From: Acinetobacter sp. ANC 4805
Lineage (GTDB): Bacteria > Pseudomonadota > Gammaproteobacteria > Pseudomonadales > Moraxellaceae
Direction: 5' to 3'
Assembly: GCF_022549495.1 (NCBI RefSeq)
Contig: NZ_JAKZGD010000006.1
Location: 62,001-126,000, forward strand
DNA length: 64,000 nt
The translations under genes were made by a program, and so were the position numbers. Under the pieces are notes generated by a model. That model was not told where the DNA came from. It ran no database searches and saw nothing but the letters and a program-made list of their open reading frames with translations. Below are positions 28,061-37,601 of the stretch, piece by piece (within the stretch, counting starts at the first letter, position 1; every line of letters begins with the position of its first letter).

Positions 28061-29637
28061 TGATTTCTGAAAGCGTGGTCGATCTTTCGCGGTTCCAATT
28101 TGCAATGACCGCAATGTATCACTTTCTTTTCGTCCCTCTAACTTTAGGTCTAGCTTTTATTCTTGCCATTATGGAAACCACCTACGTGATTTCTGGCAAA
28201 GAAATTTATAAAGACATGACCAAATTCTGGGGAAAACTCTTCGGGATTAACTTTGCCTTAGGTGTAACCACTGGTTTAACCATGGAATTCCAGTTCGGTA
28301 CTAACTGGGCATATTATTCTCACTATGTAGGCGACATCTTTGGTGCCCCGCTTGCAATTGAAGGCTTGATGGCTTTCTTCCTAGAATCGACTTTTATCGG
28401 TCTATTCTTCTTTGGTTGGGATCGCCTTTCTAAAGTTCAACACTTAGGTGTAACTTGGTTAGTTGCGATTGGCTCAAATATGTCGGCGCTGTGGATTTTG
28501 ATCGCCAATGGTTGGATGCAAAACCCAGTTGGTGCTGCATTTAACTACGAAACCATGCGTATGGAACTTGTAGACTTCGGTGCATTAATTTTCAACCCAG
28601 TCGCTCAAGTAAAATTTGTACATACGGTTTCTGCTGGTTATGTCACAGGTTCGATCTTTGTTCTCGCCATCTCAAGCTATTACCTGTTAAAGAAACGTGA
28701 TTTGCCTTTTGCTCGTCGCTCTTTCGCGATTGCTGCAATCTTTGGTTTAGCTTCAACCCTATGCGTCATTTTACTTGGTGATGAATCAGGTTATGAATTG
28801 GGTGATGTTCAAAAAACTAAGCTCGCTGCAATTGAAGCTGAATGGCACACTGAACCTGCGCCTGCTGCATTTACGTTATTTGGTATTCCAAACCAAAAAG
28901 AAATGCGTACTGATTATGCAATTAAAATTCCATATGTTATGGGAATCATTGCAACACGCTCTACGGATAAACAAGTCACAGGCTTACATGACTTGATGAA
29001 AGAGCATGAAATCCGTATTCGTAATGGTATGGTGGCGTATAGTGAGCTAGAAAAACTACGTGCTGGTGATCGTTCGCCAGAACTACTTGCATCATTCGAG
29101 AAAAATCAAAAAGACTTAGGTTATGGTCTGTTATTGAAAAAATATTCTCCAAATGTGGTTGATGCAACTGAAGAACACATCAAAGCTGCAACTAAAGATA
29201 CCATTCCAAATGTCGCTGCCTTGTTCTTCTCTTTCCGTGCAATGGTTGCTTCTGGTTTCCTCATGTTAGTGCTATTTATTTTAGCAACATGGGCTGTGGC
29301 AAAACGTAACGCAGAAAACAAACCTTGGTTACTTAAATATGCCTTATTTGCACTCCCACTTCCGTGGATTGCAGCTCAAACAGGCTGGTATGTAGCTGAA
29401 GGCGGTCGTCAACCTTGGTCTATTGGTGAAATCTTACCGACACACCTCTCTGCATCAAGCGTTAGCACAGGTGATGTGTGGGGATCAATTATTGCACTTG
29501 CTGCGTTCTATACCGTACTTCTCGTTATTGAAATGTACTTAATGATCAAATTTGCTCGTTTAGGTCCAAGTTCTTTGCATACTGGTAAATATCATTTTGA
29601 GAAATTAGCAGCAAAAACTGGGGAGGCTCAATCATGA
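28060..29637 (+). CDS. cydA: Cytochrome bd ubiquinol oxidase subunit I
   Basis: 525 residues (522 in E. coli). Starts [24 protein letters not shown] with the haem-ligand His in the first membrane helix. The quinol-binding Q-loop after [10 protein letters not shown], the KIPYVMG motif and the [12 protein letters not shown] motif near residue 445 are clear. It carries the b558, b595 and d haems. AGGAG lies 8 nt before the ATG. Part of cydP-cydA-cydB-cydX-ybgE; catalyses quinol oxidation at low oxygen tension. Confidence 0.97.
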   Translation: MISESVVDLSRFQFAMTAMYHFLFVPLTLGLAFILAIMETTYVISGKEIYKDMTKFWGKLFGINFALGVTTGLTMEFQFGTNWAYYSHYVGDIFGAPLAIEGLMAFFLESTFIGLFFFGWDRLSKVQHLGVTWLVAIGSNMSALWILIANGWMQNPVGAAFNYETMRMELVDFGALIFNPVAQVKFVHTVSAGYVTGSIFVLAISSYYLLKKRDLPFARRSFAIAAIFGLASTLCVILLGDESGYELGDVQKTKLAAIEAEWHTEPAPAAFTLFGIPNQKEMRTDYAIKIPYVMGIIATRSTDKQVTGLHDLMKEHEIRIRNGMVAYSELEKLRAGDRSPELLASFEKNQKDLGYGLLLKKYSPNVVDATEEHIKAATKDTIPNVAALFFSFRAMVASGFLMLVLFILATWAVAKRNAENKPWLLKYALFALPLPWIAAQTGWYVAEGGRQPWSIGEILPTHLSASSVSTGDVWGSIIALAAFYTVLLVIEMYLMIKFARLGPSSLHTGKYHFEKLAAKTGEAQS

Positions 29638-30779
29638 TCGAATATGAACTCCTAAAAATTATTTGGTGGGTATTGGTGGGTGTTTTACTCATTGGCTTTG
29701 CACTCACTGATGGTTTTGATATGGGCTCAATGGCACTCATGCCATTTGTAGGTAAAACCGACTCTGAACGCCGTGCTGCAATCAATACGATTGCACCACA
29801 CTGGGATGGTAACCAAGTTTGGTTCATTACAGCGGGGGGTGCATTATTTGCTGCATGGCCAATGGTCTATGCCGTCGCTTTCTCTGGCATGTATTGGGCA
29901 TTATTACTCGTGCTCTTTGCCTTGTTCCTACGACCTGTTGGATTTGACTATCGTTCTAAGTTAGAAAATACCCAATGGCGTACTTCTTGGGATTGGGGTC
30001 TCTGTATTGGTGGTGCTGTACCTGCACTGGTGTTCGGTGTTGCATTTGGTAACTTATTCTTAGGCGTACCATTTAGCTTAGATGACACTTTACGTTCACA
30101 ATACACTGGTAGCTTCTTTGCTTTATTGAATCCTTTTGCACTCATTTGCGGTATCGTAAGCTTATCGATGTTATCTGCTCACGGCGGCGCATGGTTAATG
30201 CTTCGTACTGATGGTGATTTACACAACCGTTCTGCGAAAGCAACGCAAATTATGGCAATTGTATTTCTTGTATGCTTCTTAGCTGCTGGTGCTTGGTTAT
30301 TCTTTGGAAATATCTCAGGCTATAGCTATGCAACTGCGGTGAATACCAATGCTGCACTTAACCCGCTTGCAAAAGAAGTTGTCACTAATGCCAATCATGG
30401 TTGGATGAATAATTACTCAACTTATCCAATTACCATGGCTGCGCCAATTGCTGCAATCCTAGGTGCATTATTGGTGATCATTAGCGCTGGCAAACACAAA
30501 GCTGCTGCGAGTTTTACAGGTACAAGCCTGATGATTGTGGGTGCAATCTTAACTGCTGGTTTTGCATTATTCCCATTCTTGTTACCATCAAGTATTGATC
30601 CAACGTCAAGCTTAACAATGTGGGATGCTGTTTCTAGTCATAAAACCCTTGGTGTAATGACGGTTGCTGCATGTATTTTTGTTCCTCTCATTTTGATCTA
30701 TACCTCTTGGTCTTATTACAAAATGTGGGGCATCATCACTAACAAACACATTGAAGAAAATTCACATAGTTTGTACTAA
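29634..30779 (+). CDS. cydB: Cytochrome bd ubiquinol oxidase subunit II
   Basis: 381 residues (379 in E. coli), about eight or nine transmembrane helices. Starts [31 protein letters not shown] near residue 21 and [20 protein letters not shown] near residue 49 are family signatures. It pairs with CydA. ATGA overlap with the cydA stop indicates translational coupling; GGGGAGG-like ribosome binding site within cydA. Confidence 0.97.
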   Translation: MIEYELLKIIWWVLVGVLLIGFALTDGFDMGSMALMPFVGKTDSERRAAINTIAPHWDGNQVWFITAGGALFAAWPMVYAVAFSGMYWALLLVLFALFLRPVGFDYRSKLENTQWRTSWDWGLCIGGAVPALVFGVAFGNLFLGVPFSLDDTLRSQYTGSFFALLNPFALICGIVSLSMLSAHGGAWLMLRTDGDLHNRSAKATQIMAIVFLVCFLAAGAWLFFGNISGYSYATAVNTNAALNPLAKEVVTNANHGWMNNYSTYPITMAAPIAAILGALLVIISAGKHKAAASFTGTSLMIVGAILTAGFALFPFLLPSSIDPTSSLTMWDAVSSHKTLGVMTVAACIFVPLILIYTSWSYYKMWGIITNKHIEENSHSLY

Positions 30780-30793
30780 TGAGGAGATGTGAA

Positions 30794-30895
30794 ATGTGGT
30801 ATTTTGCATGGATTCTAGGCATTTTGATGGCATGCTTCGCAGGTGTACTCAGTGCACTGTATATCGAACACCATCAAGATTTAGATGAGGAATAA
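30794..30895 (+). CDS. cydX: Cytochrome bd oxidase small subunit CydX
   Basis: 33 codons: MWYFAWILGILMACFAGVL followed by SALYIEHHQDLDEE. The N-terminal MWYFAWILG and single helix are diagnostic for CydX/YbgT, which stabilises the haems of the oxidase. GAGGAGATG provides a strong ribosome binding site 14 bp after cydB. Too short for normal ORF cut-offs and easily missed. Confidence 0.95.
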   Translation: MWYFAWILGILMACFAGVLSALYIEHHQDLDEE

Positions 30896-30899
30896 TAGA

Positions 30900-31196
30900 A
30901 TGGCTGAAGCAATGACAACACCGAAGAATAGTAAAGCGCAAGTGCTTGCAATGACCGTTTCGTTTTTGTTGGCATTGCCACTTGCAGCTATTTTATTGGT
31001 ACACCCAGCACTGATGTTAGATGCCAATGGGCACTATAACCACAGCATGCTTATGCTTGTCATGGTCGGTATTTCTGGCGGTTTTATTCATGGTGTTGGG
31101 TTTATACCAAGATTTTGGTTATGGAAATGGTTATTTAGTCCTTATATTGCATGGCCTCTGATGATCTTAGGTTATTATATTTGGATTGGTAATTAA
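30900..31196 (+). CDS. ybgE: Cyd operon protein YbgE
   Basis: 98 residues from ATG 30900, four bases after the cydX stop. Three hydrophobic segments (about 17-36, 46-66, 73-95), with GFIHGVGFIPRFWLWKWLFSP as a family-like segment. Conserved last member of cydABX operons, function undefined. Confidence 0.88.
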   Translation: MAEAMTTPKNSKAQVLAMTVSFLLALPLAAILLVHPALMLDANGHYNHSMLMLVMVGISGGFIHGVGFIPRFWLWKWLFSPYIAWPLMILGYYIWIGN

Positions 31197-31212
31197 TCTC
31201 CAAAAATCAAAT

Positions 31213-31243
31213 AAAAAGAGGAAGCTATGCTTCCTCTTTTTTT
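31213..31243 (+). terminator. Terminator of the cyd operon
   Basis: AAAAAGAGGAAGC / GCTTCCTCTTTTT stem of 13 bp with a 3-nt loop, then more T. Confidence 0.85.
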
Positions 31244-31323
31244 ACTTTATAAGCACATTGTCATTACAAAGTAATAATAAACTATGAATAAAATTTCTAT
31301 GATTATGGCTATTGAAAATATTT

Positions 31324-31727
31324 CTAATTTTTTTGATATAAAGCGGATTGTACAGATATACACATACTATTTGGATTATTAACTAGAATAACCGTCAGTG
31401 GCGTAAGATAATTATTAACAAAGAAATAAAAATAAAAAGCTTTTAAAAACCCATATGGTCTTCCACCTACTGCAATTTCATTTGTATATGGGAAATGATA
31501 AATATAAAGTTTCCTTTGTTCATTTAAGGCATCCTTTCCATACAAACGAAAATTCCATGACGTGCTATATTTTTCAATCCTTCATCAGATTCATACCGAT
31601 AGCAGCCCTTTTCCACTTGATCCATATCAGTCAATTGATAAAAGTCTCTTTGACCCAACCATAAAAAATAAGCGATGAATAAAATACCAAGAGCAAAAAT
31701 GGCGATATATTTTCTTCTATTTTTCAA
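31324..31727 (-). pseudogene. Hypothetical membrane-anchored protein, frameshifted
   Basis: Two overlapping minus-strand frames join into one sensible protein of about 134 residues if one base is restored near 31530-31545. The first frame (from TTG 31727, with AAGGG upstream) gives an N-terminal anchor IFALGILFIAYFLWLG and runs to ARHGIF. The second continues LYGKDALNEQRKLYIYHFPY and on to a TAA at 31324. No family recognised. Probably a decayed gene; a sequencing error is possible. Confidence 0.6.
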
Positions 31728-31885
31728 ATTACCCTTGTTTTAACTCTCTGTTTTTTTTATTTAATATTCCTCTAACCAGCCTAATCAGAAAATGATAAAA
31801 AATCCTAGACTATGGTGAAGTTATCCAAAAACTTGTCGAACTCCATCACAGCCCTAGAAATAAAATACCATTGAAAGCAAATTTC

Positions 31886-32407
31886 TTATGCAATCACTTT
31901 TTCCATTTCAATCAGCTGAATTGGTACTAATGGCTGACCGACATCTGCATCTATAGGATAAGACTCTGTACGCCCTGTGGTCTGATAACCGCGACGTTGA
32001 TAATATGCCATCAACTCAGTACGAACATCTAGAACATACATGATTAAGCGTCGAACGTTCGAATAGTTCTGAGTAATATAAGTTTCAACATAATTAAGCA
32101 TTTCTCTGCCATAACCCAAATTTTGAATTGTTGGATCAATCGCAAAAGTTCCAATTTCAACAAAACTACTATCAAAAGTTAGCCCAATGCAACCAACCAA
32201 AGAACCTTGTTCATCTTCACCAACAAGTAATTCAAAATTTGATTGATTTAAGTCTCTACTTAATTGCTCTTTGGTAATACATGTCCCATCTACAAAAACT
32301 TTTTCTGTCGTCCAACTTCGATCAGACTGAGCCCGATAAGCCACATTAATTAATTTAACCAATTGCTCTACATCATCAATCTTTGCTGTTCTAATATTTA
32401 AAGACAT
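31886..32407 (-). CDS. GNAT family N-acetyltransferase
   Basis: 173 residues from ATG 32407 (MSLNIRTAKIDDVEQLVKLI); a start at 32422 adds five residues. The acetyl-CoA binding motif A is IDPTIQNLGYGREMLNYVE near residue 95 (Q-N-L-G-Y-G), and the C-terminal MAYYQRRGYQTTGR is the motif B region. Substrate unknown. Separated from the upstream DUF2057 gene by a terminator, so independently transcribed. Confidence 0.9.
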   Translation of the reverse strand: MSLNIRTAKIDDVEQLVKLINVAYRAQSDRSWTTEKVFVDGTCITKEQLSRDLNQSNFELLVGEDEQGSLVGCIGLTFDSSFVEIGTFAIDPTIQNLGYGREMLNYVETYITQNYSNVRRLIMYVLDVRTELMAYYQRRGYQTTGRTESYPIDADVGQPLVPIQLIEMEKVIA

Positions 32408-32427
32408 TTCTATTTTATACATTCAAT

Positions 32428-32455
32428 AAAAAACCGATGATAACATCGGTTTTTT
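32428..32455 (-). terminator. Terminator after the DUF2057 gene
   Basis: AAAAAACCGATG-ATAA-CATCGGTTTTTT, perfect 12-bp stem whose arms end in A and T runs on both strands. Confidence 0.8.
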
Positions 32456-32471
32456 AAAATGGACGAGTTAA

Positions 32472-33146
32472 TTAGTTGGTTTGACCAGCTAACCATGCCA
32501 TAAATTTTTGGCGCTCAGCTTTCGATGCTTTTTGCCACAATTCTACTAATTGTTGATCAGTCGTTTTTACAGCACCCGATACCGTTGTTGTCGTTACTGC
32601 AACAGAAGCCACATTTGCTGTCCCTACTGCATAAACAGGTGCAGGTTGATTCACGGTATTGTTTTTATTCTTCTGAGTCAGATCAAGCGTACGCCCAAGT
32701 AAACTACTGCCTGTAAACCAAGGCTGTACTTCATTGTTAGCACCTGTTTGCTGCACAACAAGCTGTTTGTTTTGATCATATAAAGCAACTGTTGGTTGTT
32801 CAGCATATTTTTTTGCTTCACTAAAGTTTTTTGGAGCATTTACCAGCGCTAACTTATACGCTTGATTGTCTTTCAGATCCGTTGCTTGAATTGTTACAAC
32901 ACCTGATTTTACAATATCATGCTCACCATTTAAATGATCAAAATATTCACGATAACGTACATTAACTGTTAGATTTCCAGCATCAACTTGATAGTTATTT
33001 TTCTTAGAAGGAATTAACCCACTATTTACTTCTTGACCATTTACCGCAAGAATTACGATTTCTTCAGGCGCAGTGATTGTGACTGCTGAAAAAACTGAAC
33101 TACTTAATAATAACCCGAAAGCAGCAACACCAACTCTTAAAGACAT
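32472..33146 (-). CDS. DUF2057 (YccT-like) secreted protein
   Basis: About 224 residues from ATG 33146 (MSLRVGVAAFGLLLSSSVFS-A), giving a clean signal peptide; an in-frame ATG at 33188 is unlikely. The mature part opens VTITAPEEIVILAVNGQEV, the DUF2057 hallmark, and continues with YREYFDHLNG and VYNA-type strands. The C-terminal 45 residues are Thr/Val/Ala-rich and end with KAERQKFMAWLAGQ. Periplasmic, function unknown. Confidence 0.8.
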   Translation of the reverse strand: MSLRVGVAAFGLLLSSSVFSAVTITAPEEIVILAVNGQEVNSGLIPSKKNNYQVDAGNLTVNVRYREYFDHLNGEHDIVKSGVVTIQATDLKDNQAYKLALVNAPKNFSEAKKYAEQPTVALYDQNKQLVVQQTGANNEVQPWFTGSSLLGRTLDLTQKNKNNTVNQPAPVYAVGTANVASVAVTTTTVSGAVKTTDQQLVELWQKASKAERQKFMAWLAGQTN

Positions 33147-33324
33147 TCGACTCTTCTCGATATAAATAATGTATGAAACCGTATGCACTATGCAACGCGA
33201 TTATGACTATTTTATGACAACAAGCCAAACTGTCTATTCTAACAATTTAGCTTTTTTCAGATATATACATCATTTTTAAAGATATCGTCTATAGTTCTTT
33301 AGCCAACAGTCTTACTTACAAAAT

Positions 33325-33351
33325 AAAAAAAGCACGTTAACGTGCTTTTTT
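33325..33351 (-). terminator. Terminator after the nitroreductase gene
   Basis: Palindrome AGCACGTTAACGTGCT flanked by A7 and T6. Confidence 0.75.
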
Positions 33352-33369
33352 ACTCATACTTATCACAAC

Positions 33370-33966
33370 TTAGTTAAAAGTTTTGAAACGCGCCGCATCA
33401 TCCATATAAGTTTTTTCACCAGCCGCTGCTTCAATAGAACCAAACACGAGTTGTGCGCGTAGTTTCCAATTTGACGGAATATCAAAAGTTTCAGCAACTT
33501 CAGCATCAACGATTGGATTATAGTGCTGTAATGATGCACCTACACCAATTTCAGATAAAGCAGTCCATGTCGCAAACTGAGCAATCGCACTTGAATGTTC
33601 AGACCAAACTGGGAAGTTATCAGCATACAATGCAAATTGCTCTTGTAGACCTTTTACAACATCCTGATCTTCATAAAATAACGCTGTACCAAAACCTGCT
33701 GCAAAACTATCAATTTTTGCACTAGTATTTGTGAATGCTTCTGCTGGAACCATTTTACGTAAAGTTTCACGCACGATTTCCCAAAACTGAGTATGCGATG
33801 CACCATACAAAGTCACAACACGTGAGGTTTGTGAATTAAATGAAGATGGGCTTTGTTTTACTGCTTCGCGAATTGTTTCGTCAATCGTCGTTTGGTCAAC
33901 TGTAAGGTTTTTACCAATTGCATAAATAGTACGGCGTGCTTTAATGCTATTTAGAAAGTTACTCAT
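33370..33966 (-). CDS. Nitroreductase family protein
   Basis: 198 residues. RRTIYAIGKN near residue 11 is the FMN phosphate-binding start, followed by SPSSFNSQTSRVV near residue 39. The C-terminal WKLRAQLVFGSIEAAAGEK is the Frm2/Hbn1-like form of the GYP segment. Probably a flavin oxidoreductase that acts on nitro-compounds, quinones or lipid-derived signals; the substrate is not evident. Monocistronic. Confidence 0.9.
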   Translation of the reverse strand: MSNFLNSIKARRTIYAIGKNLTVDQTTIDETIREAVKQSPSSFNSQTSRVVTLYGASHTQFWEIVRETLRKMVPAEAFTNTSAKIDSFAAGFGTALFYEDQDVVKGLQEQFALYADNFPVWSEHSSAIAQFATWTALSEIGVGASLQHYNPIVDAEVAETFDIPSNWKLRAQLVFGSIEAAAGEKTYMDDAARFKTFN

Positions 33967-34100
33967 GTTGTTATTCCTACTCTACCTTTTAAGGCGTTAT
34001 CTTGGATTGAATGTAGTGTATAACGGTACATTTTTTAGGAATAGTCTAAAAAATATGACAGATCGTTTTATTTTTGCAACAATATTATTTTCATAGTAAT

Positions 34101-34130
34101 AAAAAAACTCCACATCACGTGGAGTTTTTT
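34101..34130. terminator. Terminator between ftsY and the nitroreductase gene
   Basis: AAAAAAACTCCAC / GTGGAGTTTTTT with a 5-nt loop, downstream of ftsY. Confidence 0.85.
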
Positions 34131-34142
34131 AACATATATTAA

Positions 34143-35264
34143 TTACTTATCTGTTTCAAACAATGCTGCAACGAATGATTTTGCCGAGAACGGACGTAAA
34201 TCATCAATTTTCTCACCTACACCAATATAACGAATTGGTACATGCGTACGACTTGCGATATTGAAGAGTACACCACCCTTGGCTGTACCATCTAATTTCG
34301 TAATCGTAATACCTGTTAAGCCAACAGCTTCATCAAAGAGTTGCACTTGATTAATCGCATTTTGGCCTGTGCCTGCATCTACAATCAACATGATTTCATG
34401 TGGCGCAGTTGCATCAATCTTCTGCATCACACGTTTAACTTTTTTAAGTTCTTCCATCAAGTTTGCTTTATTTTGCAAACGTCCTGCTGTATCAGCAATC
34501 AGGACATCAATACCCTTCGCACGGGCACTTTCAAAAGCATCAAAAATTACTGAAGCACTATCTGCACCATGCCCCTGCGCAACTACAGGAATCTCATTCC
34601 GTTCGCCCCAAATTTGGAGTTGCTCAGTCGCTGCAGCACGGAAAGTATCACCCGCCGCAAGCATTACTTTCTTACCTTCACCTTGGAGACGCTTAGCGAG
34701 TTTACCAATGGTTGTCGTTTTGCCTACACCATTCACACCCACCATTAGAATCACATAAGGTGATTTATTTGGATCGATATGTAATGGTTTTACACGTGGT
34801 GCAAGTAACGCAACCAGCTCTTCTTGCAATGCTTTGTAGAGCGCATGCGAATAAATTAAATCTCCACGAGCAGTTCTTTCAGTAAGATTCGCAATAATCG
34901 TCTTGGTGGCTTCAACACCAATATCAGCGACAAGTAATTGTTCTTCAACTTCTTCTAATAACTCATCATCAATTTCTTTACCACCAATCAAGATATTGAC
35001 CATACCATCAGTAAAGCTACGACGCGTTTTGGTCAAACCATCTTTCATACGACCAAAGAAACCACCAGTCGATTTAGTTTCTTCTGTAACAACAGGGGCA
35101 GATGGCTCCTCTACAGACACAAGTGATGGTGCCTCAACTGTATTTTTTACTACTGGCTCAATAATGGGAACATCGACAGCAGGTAAACTTGGCAATGTGA
35201 CATCGTCATCGCCAATATCAGCATTTATCAAGAATTTATTTTGCATATTCGATTGCTGTTGCAT
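34143..35264 (-). CDS. ftsY: Signal recognition particle receptor FtsY
   Basis: 373 residues. A short acidic N-terminal A-region (1-65), N domain (about 70-160), then the G domain with P-loop GVNGVGKTT at 176-184, DTAGR, TKLDGTAKGG and FIGVGEKIDDLRPF-type closing helix. GTPase that docks SRP-ribosome complexes at the membrane for co-translational insertion. The N-terminal A region is shorter than in E. coli (497 residues). No ftsE/ftsX follows. Confidence 0.97.
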   Translation of the reverse strand: MQQQSNMQNKFLINADIGDDDVTLPSLPAVDVPIIEPVVKNTVEAPSLVSVEEPSAPVVTEETKSTGGFFGRMKDGLTKTRRSFTDGMVNILIGGKEIDDELLEEVEEQLLVADIGVEATKTIIANLTERTARGDLIYSHALYKALQEELVALLAPRVKPLHIDPNKSPYVILMVGVNGVGKTTTIGKLAKRLQGEGKKVMLAAGDTFRAAATEQLQIWGERNEIPVVAQGHGADSASVIFDAFESARAKGIDVLIADTAGRLQNKANLMEELKKVKRVMQKIDATAPHEIMLIVDAGTGQNAINQVQLFDEAVGLTGITITKLDGTAKGGVLFNIASRTHVPIRYIGVGEKIDDLRPFSAKSFVAALFETDK

Positions 35265-35383
35265 GTCGATTCCTTGAGAAAAAAGCAGCTTTTTTAAAAG
35301 ATCGTCAGTCTAGCACAAATTGGTTTCTTTTTCCTGACCAAGACAAAGTGTTCATTTATAAATAAAAATGAGTCGTTTAAAAC

Positions 35384-35713
35384 TTATTCATCTTCTTGTG
35401 CCATTGCTGGATATTCTTTAATACGACTAGATTCAAATTGATAAGCATTGAGAAGCTTTAGATAATCTACACGGCGAATTTGGGTATGTTCTAATATGTC
35501 CGCTGCCATTTGTTGCGTCTTAGGATGACTGGCTTGCTGTGAAAACTGAAGCATTTGCTGATATTGCAGTTCATTTACAGGACGTTGTAATGCTTTATAT
35601 GCAAGCAGAAAAATAGACAAAATAATGATACTGACCAAAATATTATAAAACTGGTCTATTTGTAATCCTAATTTGGATTGCAGAGCTTTATGTTTAGAAA
35701 TTATAGACAGCAT
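35384..35713 (-). CDS. Hypothetical single-pass membrane protein
   Basis: 109 residues. One transmembrane helix (about 25-42, ILVSIIILSIFLLAYKAL), then a basic/polar C-terminal region rich in Gln with a helical segment (PKTQQMAADILEHTQIRRVDYL). No family recognised. Lies 119 bp upstream of ftsY on the same strand. Confidence 0.65.
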   Translation of the reverse strand: MLSIISKHKALQSKLGLQIDQFYNILVSIIILSIFLLAYKALQRPVNELQYQQMLQFSQQASHPKTQQMAADILEHTQIRRVDYLKLLNAYQFESSRIKEYPAMAQEDE

Positions 35714-35823
35714 AATCTACCTCGAATTAGATGTAGTGTATGTGTCTGACTCGCCTAGAACAAGTATAGCGTTCAATAAATCAAGAGAAGAAGTTTACCG
35801 AACGCCTCTTTATCAGCATAAAT

Positions 35824-36183
35824 CTAACTCATAAGTGTTCGTACAAAAGCAAAATATAAAATGCAGGCGATGATTATAAGTGTAACAAATACGGCAAACA
35901 TCCCTACACCACTTTCAGCATCAGCAGGATGTAAATCATCATCATCTGCGATACGTTTTAACTCGCCATTATAAATGTCATAGAACCAATCCTTTTGTTC
36001 AGGAGTCAAATGGCTTGCAAAGTCATACACGCGTTTACGTTGGGCTAGACAATAATCACCTAAATGAATTTCTTGATGAAAAATAGCTTCATCGAGTAAT
36101 TTACGGTGATGGTGAGCTAAAGCAATAATTTGGCTTTCTGATGGTGGCACATCAAAATTGAAACCATCAATGATATTTGACAT
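35824..36183 (-). CDS. Hypothetical protein with C-terminal membrane anchor
   Basis: 119 residues from ATG 36183, supported by AAGGAGAAG 3 nt before it; an ATG at 36216 lies in front of that ribosome binding site. A soluble helical N-terminal region (PPSESQIIALAHHHRKLLDE, later LTPEQKDWFYDIYN) is followed by an acidic stretch and one C-terminal helix (GMFAVFVTLIIIACILYFAF). Tail-anchored layout. No family recognised. Confidence 0.7.
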   Translation of the reverse strand: MSNIIDGFNFDVPPSESQIIALAHHHRKLLDEAIFHQEIHLGDYCLAQRKRVYDFASHLTPEQKDWFYDIYNGELKRIADDDDLHPADAESGVGMFAVFVTLIIIACILYFAFVRTLMS

Positions 36184-36416
36184 ATTCTTCTCCTTATCTA
36201 TTTCTATTATTTTCACTTTGATTTTACTTAAAAATATTTGGCAAAACTGTTTAATCGTGTAAGCTCTTTAATTACATAATGACACGCAATATATTTGACA
36301 ATTCAAGTAATCTTGTCATAATTATTTCATAATTCAGAGTTATAGTGACTTAGATTCAAAGTAAAGTATCTTTGAATAGAATTTGAAGTAATCATAATTA
36401 GAATAAGGAGTTATAT

Positions 36417-36650
36417 ATGATTCAACATTTTACACAACATGAACTAGAACATGTGTATGCAAATGCGGTGAATACAATTCAATCGCAAAAAAACTTTCTA
36501 GATGCAGTGAAAGAGCTTGAACAAGTGGCTCAAGCAGGTCATGGCAAAGCAGCGTTATTTTTAGCGGAATTGTATTATCAAGGTTTTCGAGTAGAACGCG
36601 ATTCGCTAAAAGCACAATATTGGCAGAAAATGGCAACATTACAAGCTTAA
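36417..36650 (+). CDS. Small Sel1-like repeat protein
   Basis: 77 residues. One Sel1/TPR-like unit is visible: HGKAALFLAELYYQGFRVERDSLKAQYWQKMA near residues 41-72. AAGGAG lies at good spacing before the ATG. Cytoplasmic, likely a protein-binding helix pair; function unknown. Followed by its own terminator, whose 3' arm is part of the downstream 97-bp tandem repeat. Confidence 0.75.
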   Translation: MIQHFTQHELEHVYANAVNTIQSQKNFLDAVKELEQVAQAGHGKAALFLAELYYQGFRVERDSLKAQYWQKMATLQA

Positions 36651-36654
36651 CGAA

Positions 36655-36677
36655 ACGTCACCTAGGTGGCGTTTTTT
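36655..36677 (+). terminator. Terminator of the Sel1-like gene
   Basis: ACGTCAC-CTAG-GTGGCGT stem (one G-T) followed by TTTTT. Confidence 0.7.
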
Positions 36678-36874
36678 AATACCGACATAAAACGAATCAA
36701 CACGGCTCTTTCATATTCCTGACTTGCGCTGTACCAAAGCTTAGTCGCTTTGTCTTGCTCAGGTGGCGTTTTTTAATACCGACATAAAACGAATCAACAC
36801 GGCTCTTTCATATTCCTGACTTGCGCTGTACCAAAGCTTAGCCGCTTTGTCTTGCTCAGGTGGCGTTTTTTAAT
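36664..36874 (+). repeat. 97-bp tandem duplication, two full copies plus 17 bp of a third
   Basis: AGGTGGCGTTTTTTAAT begins at 36664, 36761 and 36858, exactly 97 bp apart. The two full units differ by one base (AGTCGC against AGCCGC). Each unit contains a CAAAGC / GCTTTG hairpin (6-nt loop) and ends in TCTTGCTC. The repeat includes the terminator arm of the upstream gene, so the duplication multiplied a terminator-like end. No coding frame. Recent, given near identity. Confidence 0.9.
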
Positions 36875-37084
36875 GCCTAATAGTTGTAAAAGCATTATTC
36901 ATAAGAACTACTCACTTCATTTGTCTTCTGTTGCGCATCAAAACCTTAGCTTCAATAGCTTTCTAAAATCACATTTTGAACACCATTGAATATTTGCTTA
37001 CGATTTAGATGAATTGTTTAAACATAATTGCCATATAGATTTCTTATAATAAAACATGAGTTTAAATAAAATTAGTTTACGAAC

Positions 37085-37462
37085 ATGTATCGTTTTAATC
37101 ATTTCCAACCAGTCTCACGAGAATTGATGATCAAAATTTCAATTCTAAAAACAATGATGTATTGTGGCGTACTATGGGGTCTATACCATCAAGGCTGGGC
37201 AATTAAGTCTGATCATGATGGTCATGTTTTCCCATTTTGGTTAAATGGTGTACAAGCACACCGTTATGCAAAATCAAACTGGAAAAATTACAAACCACGT
37301 AAAATTACACCAAAAGATTTTCACGAATCGCTTTTACCAACTTTAACGCGTTTACAGGTAGAACCTGCTCTTTTTAATTCATCTCATCGCAAATTTAAGC
37401 TATCAACACAGCAAATGCAGCATTTCTTTTTTATGCCGCAACAATCTACAGGGATCGCTTAA
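37085..37462 (+). CDS. DUF2750-like protein
   Basis: 125 residues. The core VLWGLYHQGWAIKSDHDGH, later FPFWLNGVQAHRYA and ITPKDFHESLLPTL, follows the DUF2750 pattern (a Trp-Gly-Leu start, DGW-type turn, Pro-x-Trp). No membrane segment or signal peptide. Function unknown. Preceded by a spacer holding the tandem repeat. Confidence 0.7.
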   Translation: MYRFNHFQPVSRELMIKISILKTMMYCGVLWGLYHQGWAIKSDHDGHVFPFWLNGVQAHRYAKSNWKNYKPRKITPKDFHESLLPTLTRLQVEPALFNSSHRKFKLSTQQMQHFFFMPQQSTGIA

Positions 37463-37601
37463 TTTATTTGCCAAGCGATAATGATGACTTTTTAAACATT
37501 CATGAGAAAAAGTTATCATTGAAGCTTAATTAGGACTTTGCAATTAAAAAAAATACCGTTAAGTTAAATGAAAATGACAATACAACAGAGGTAGATAAAC
37601 A

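Noticed and set aside
29121..30145. Several frames antisense to cydA and cydB
   Set aside because: They lie entirely within strongly conserved genes and have no start signals.
34369..34758. 129-codon frame antisense to ftsY
   Set aside because: It mirrors the conserved G domain codons of ftsY; a shadow frame.
36664..36874. Tandem repeat considered as a CRISPR array
   Set aside because: The whole 97-bp unit is repeated with no variable spacers and no cas genes nearby.
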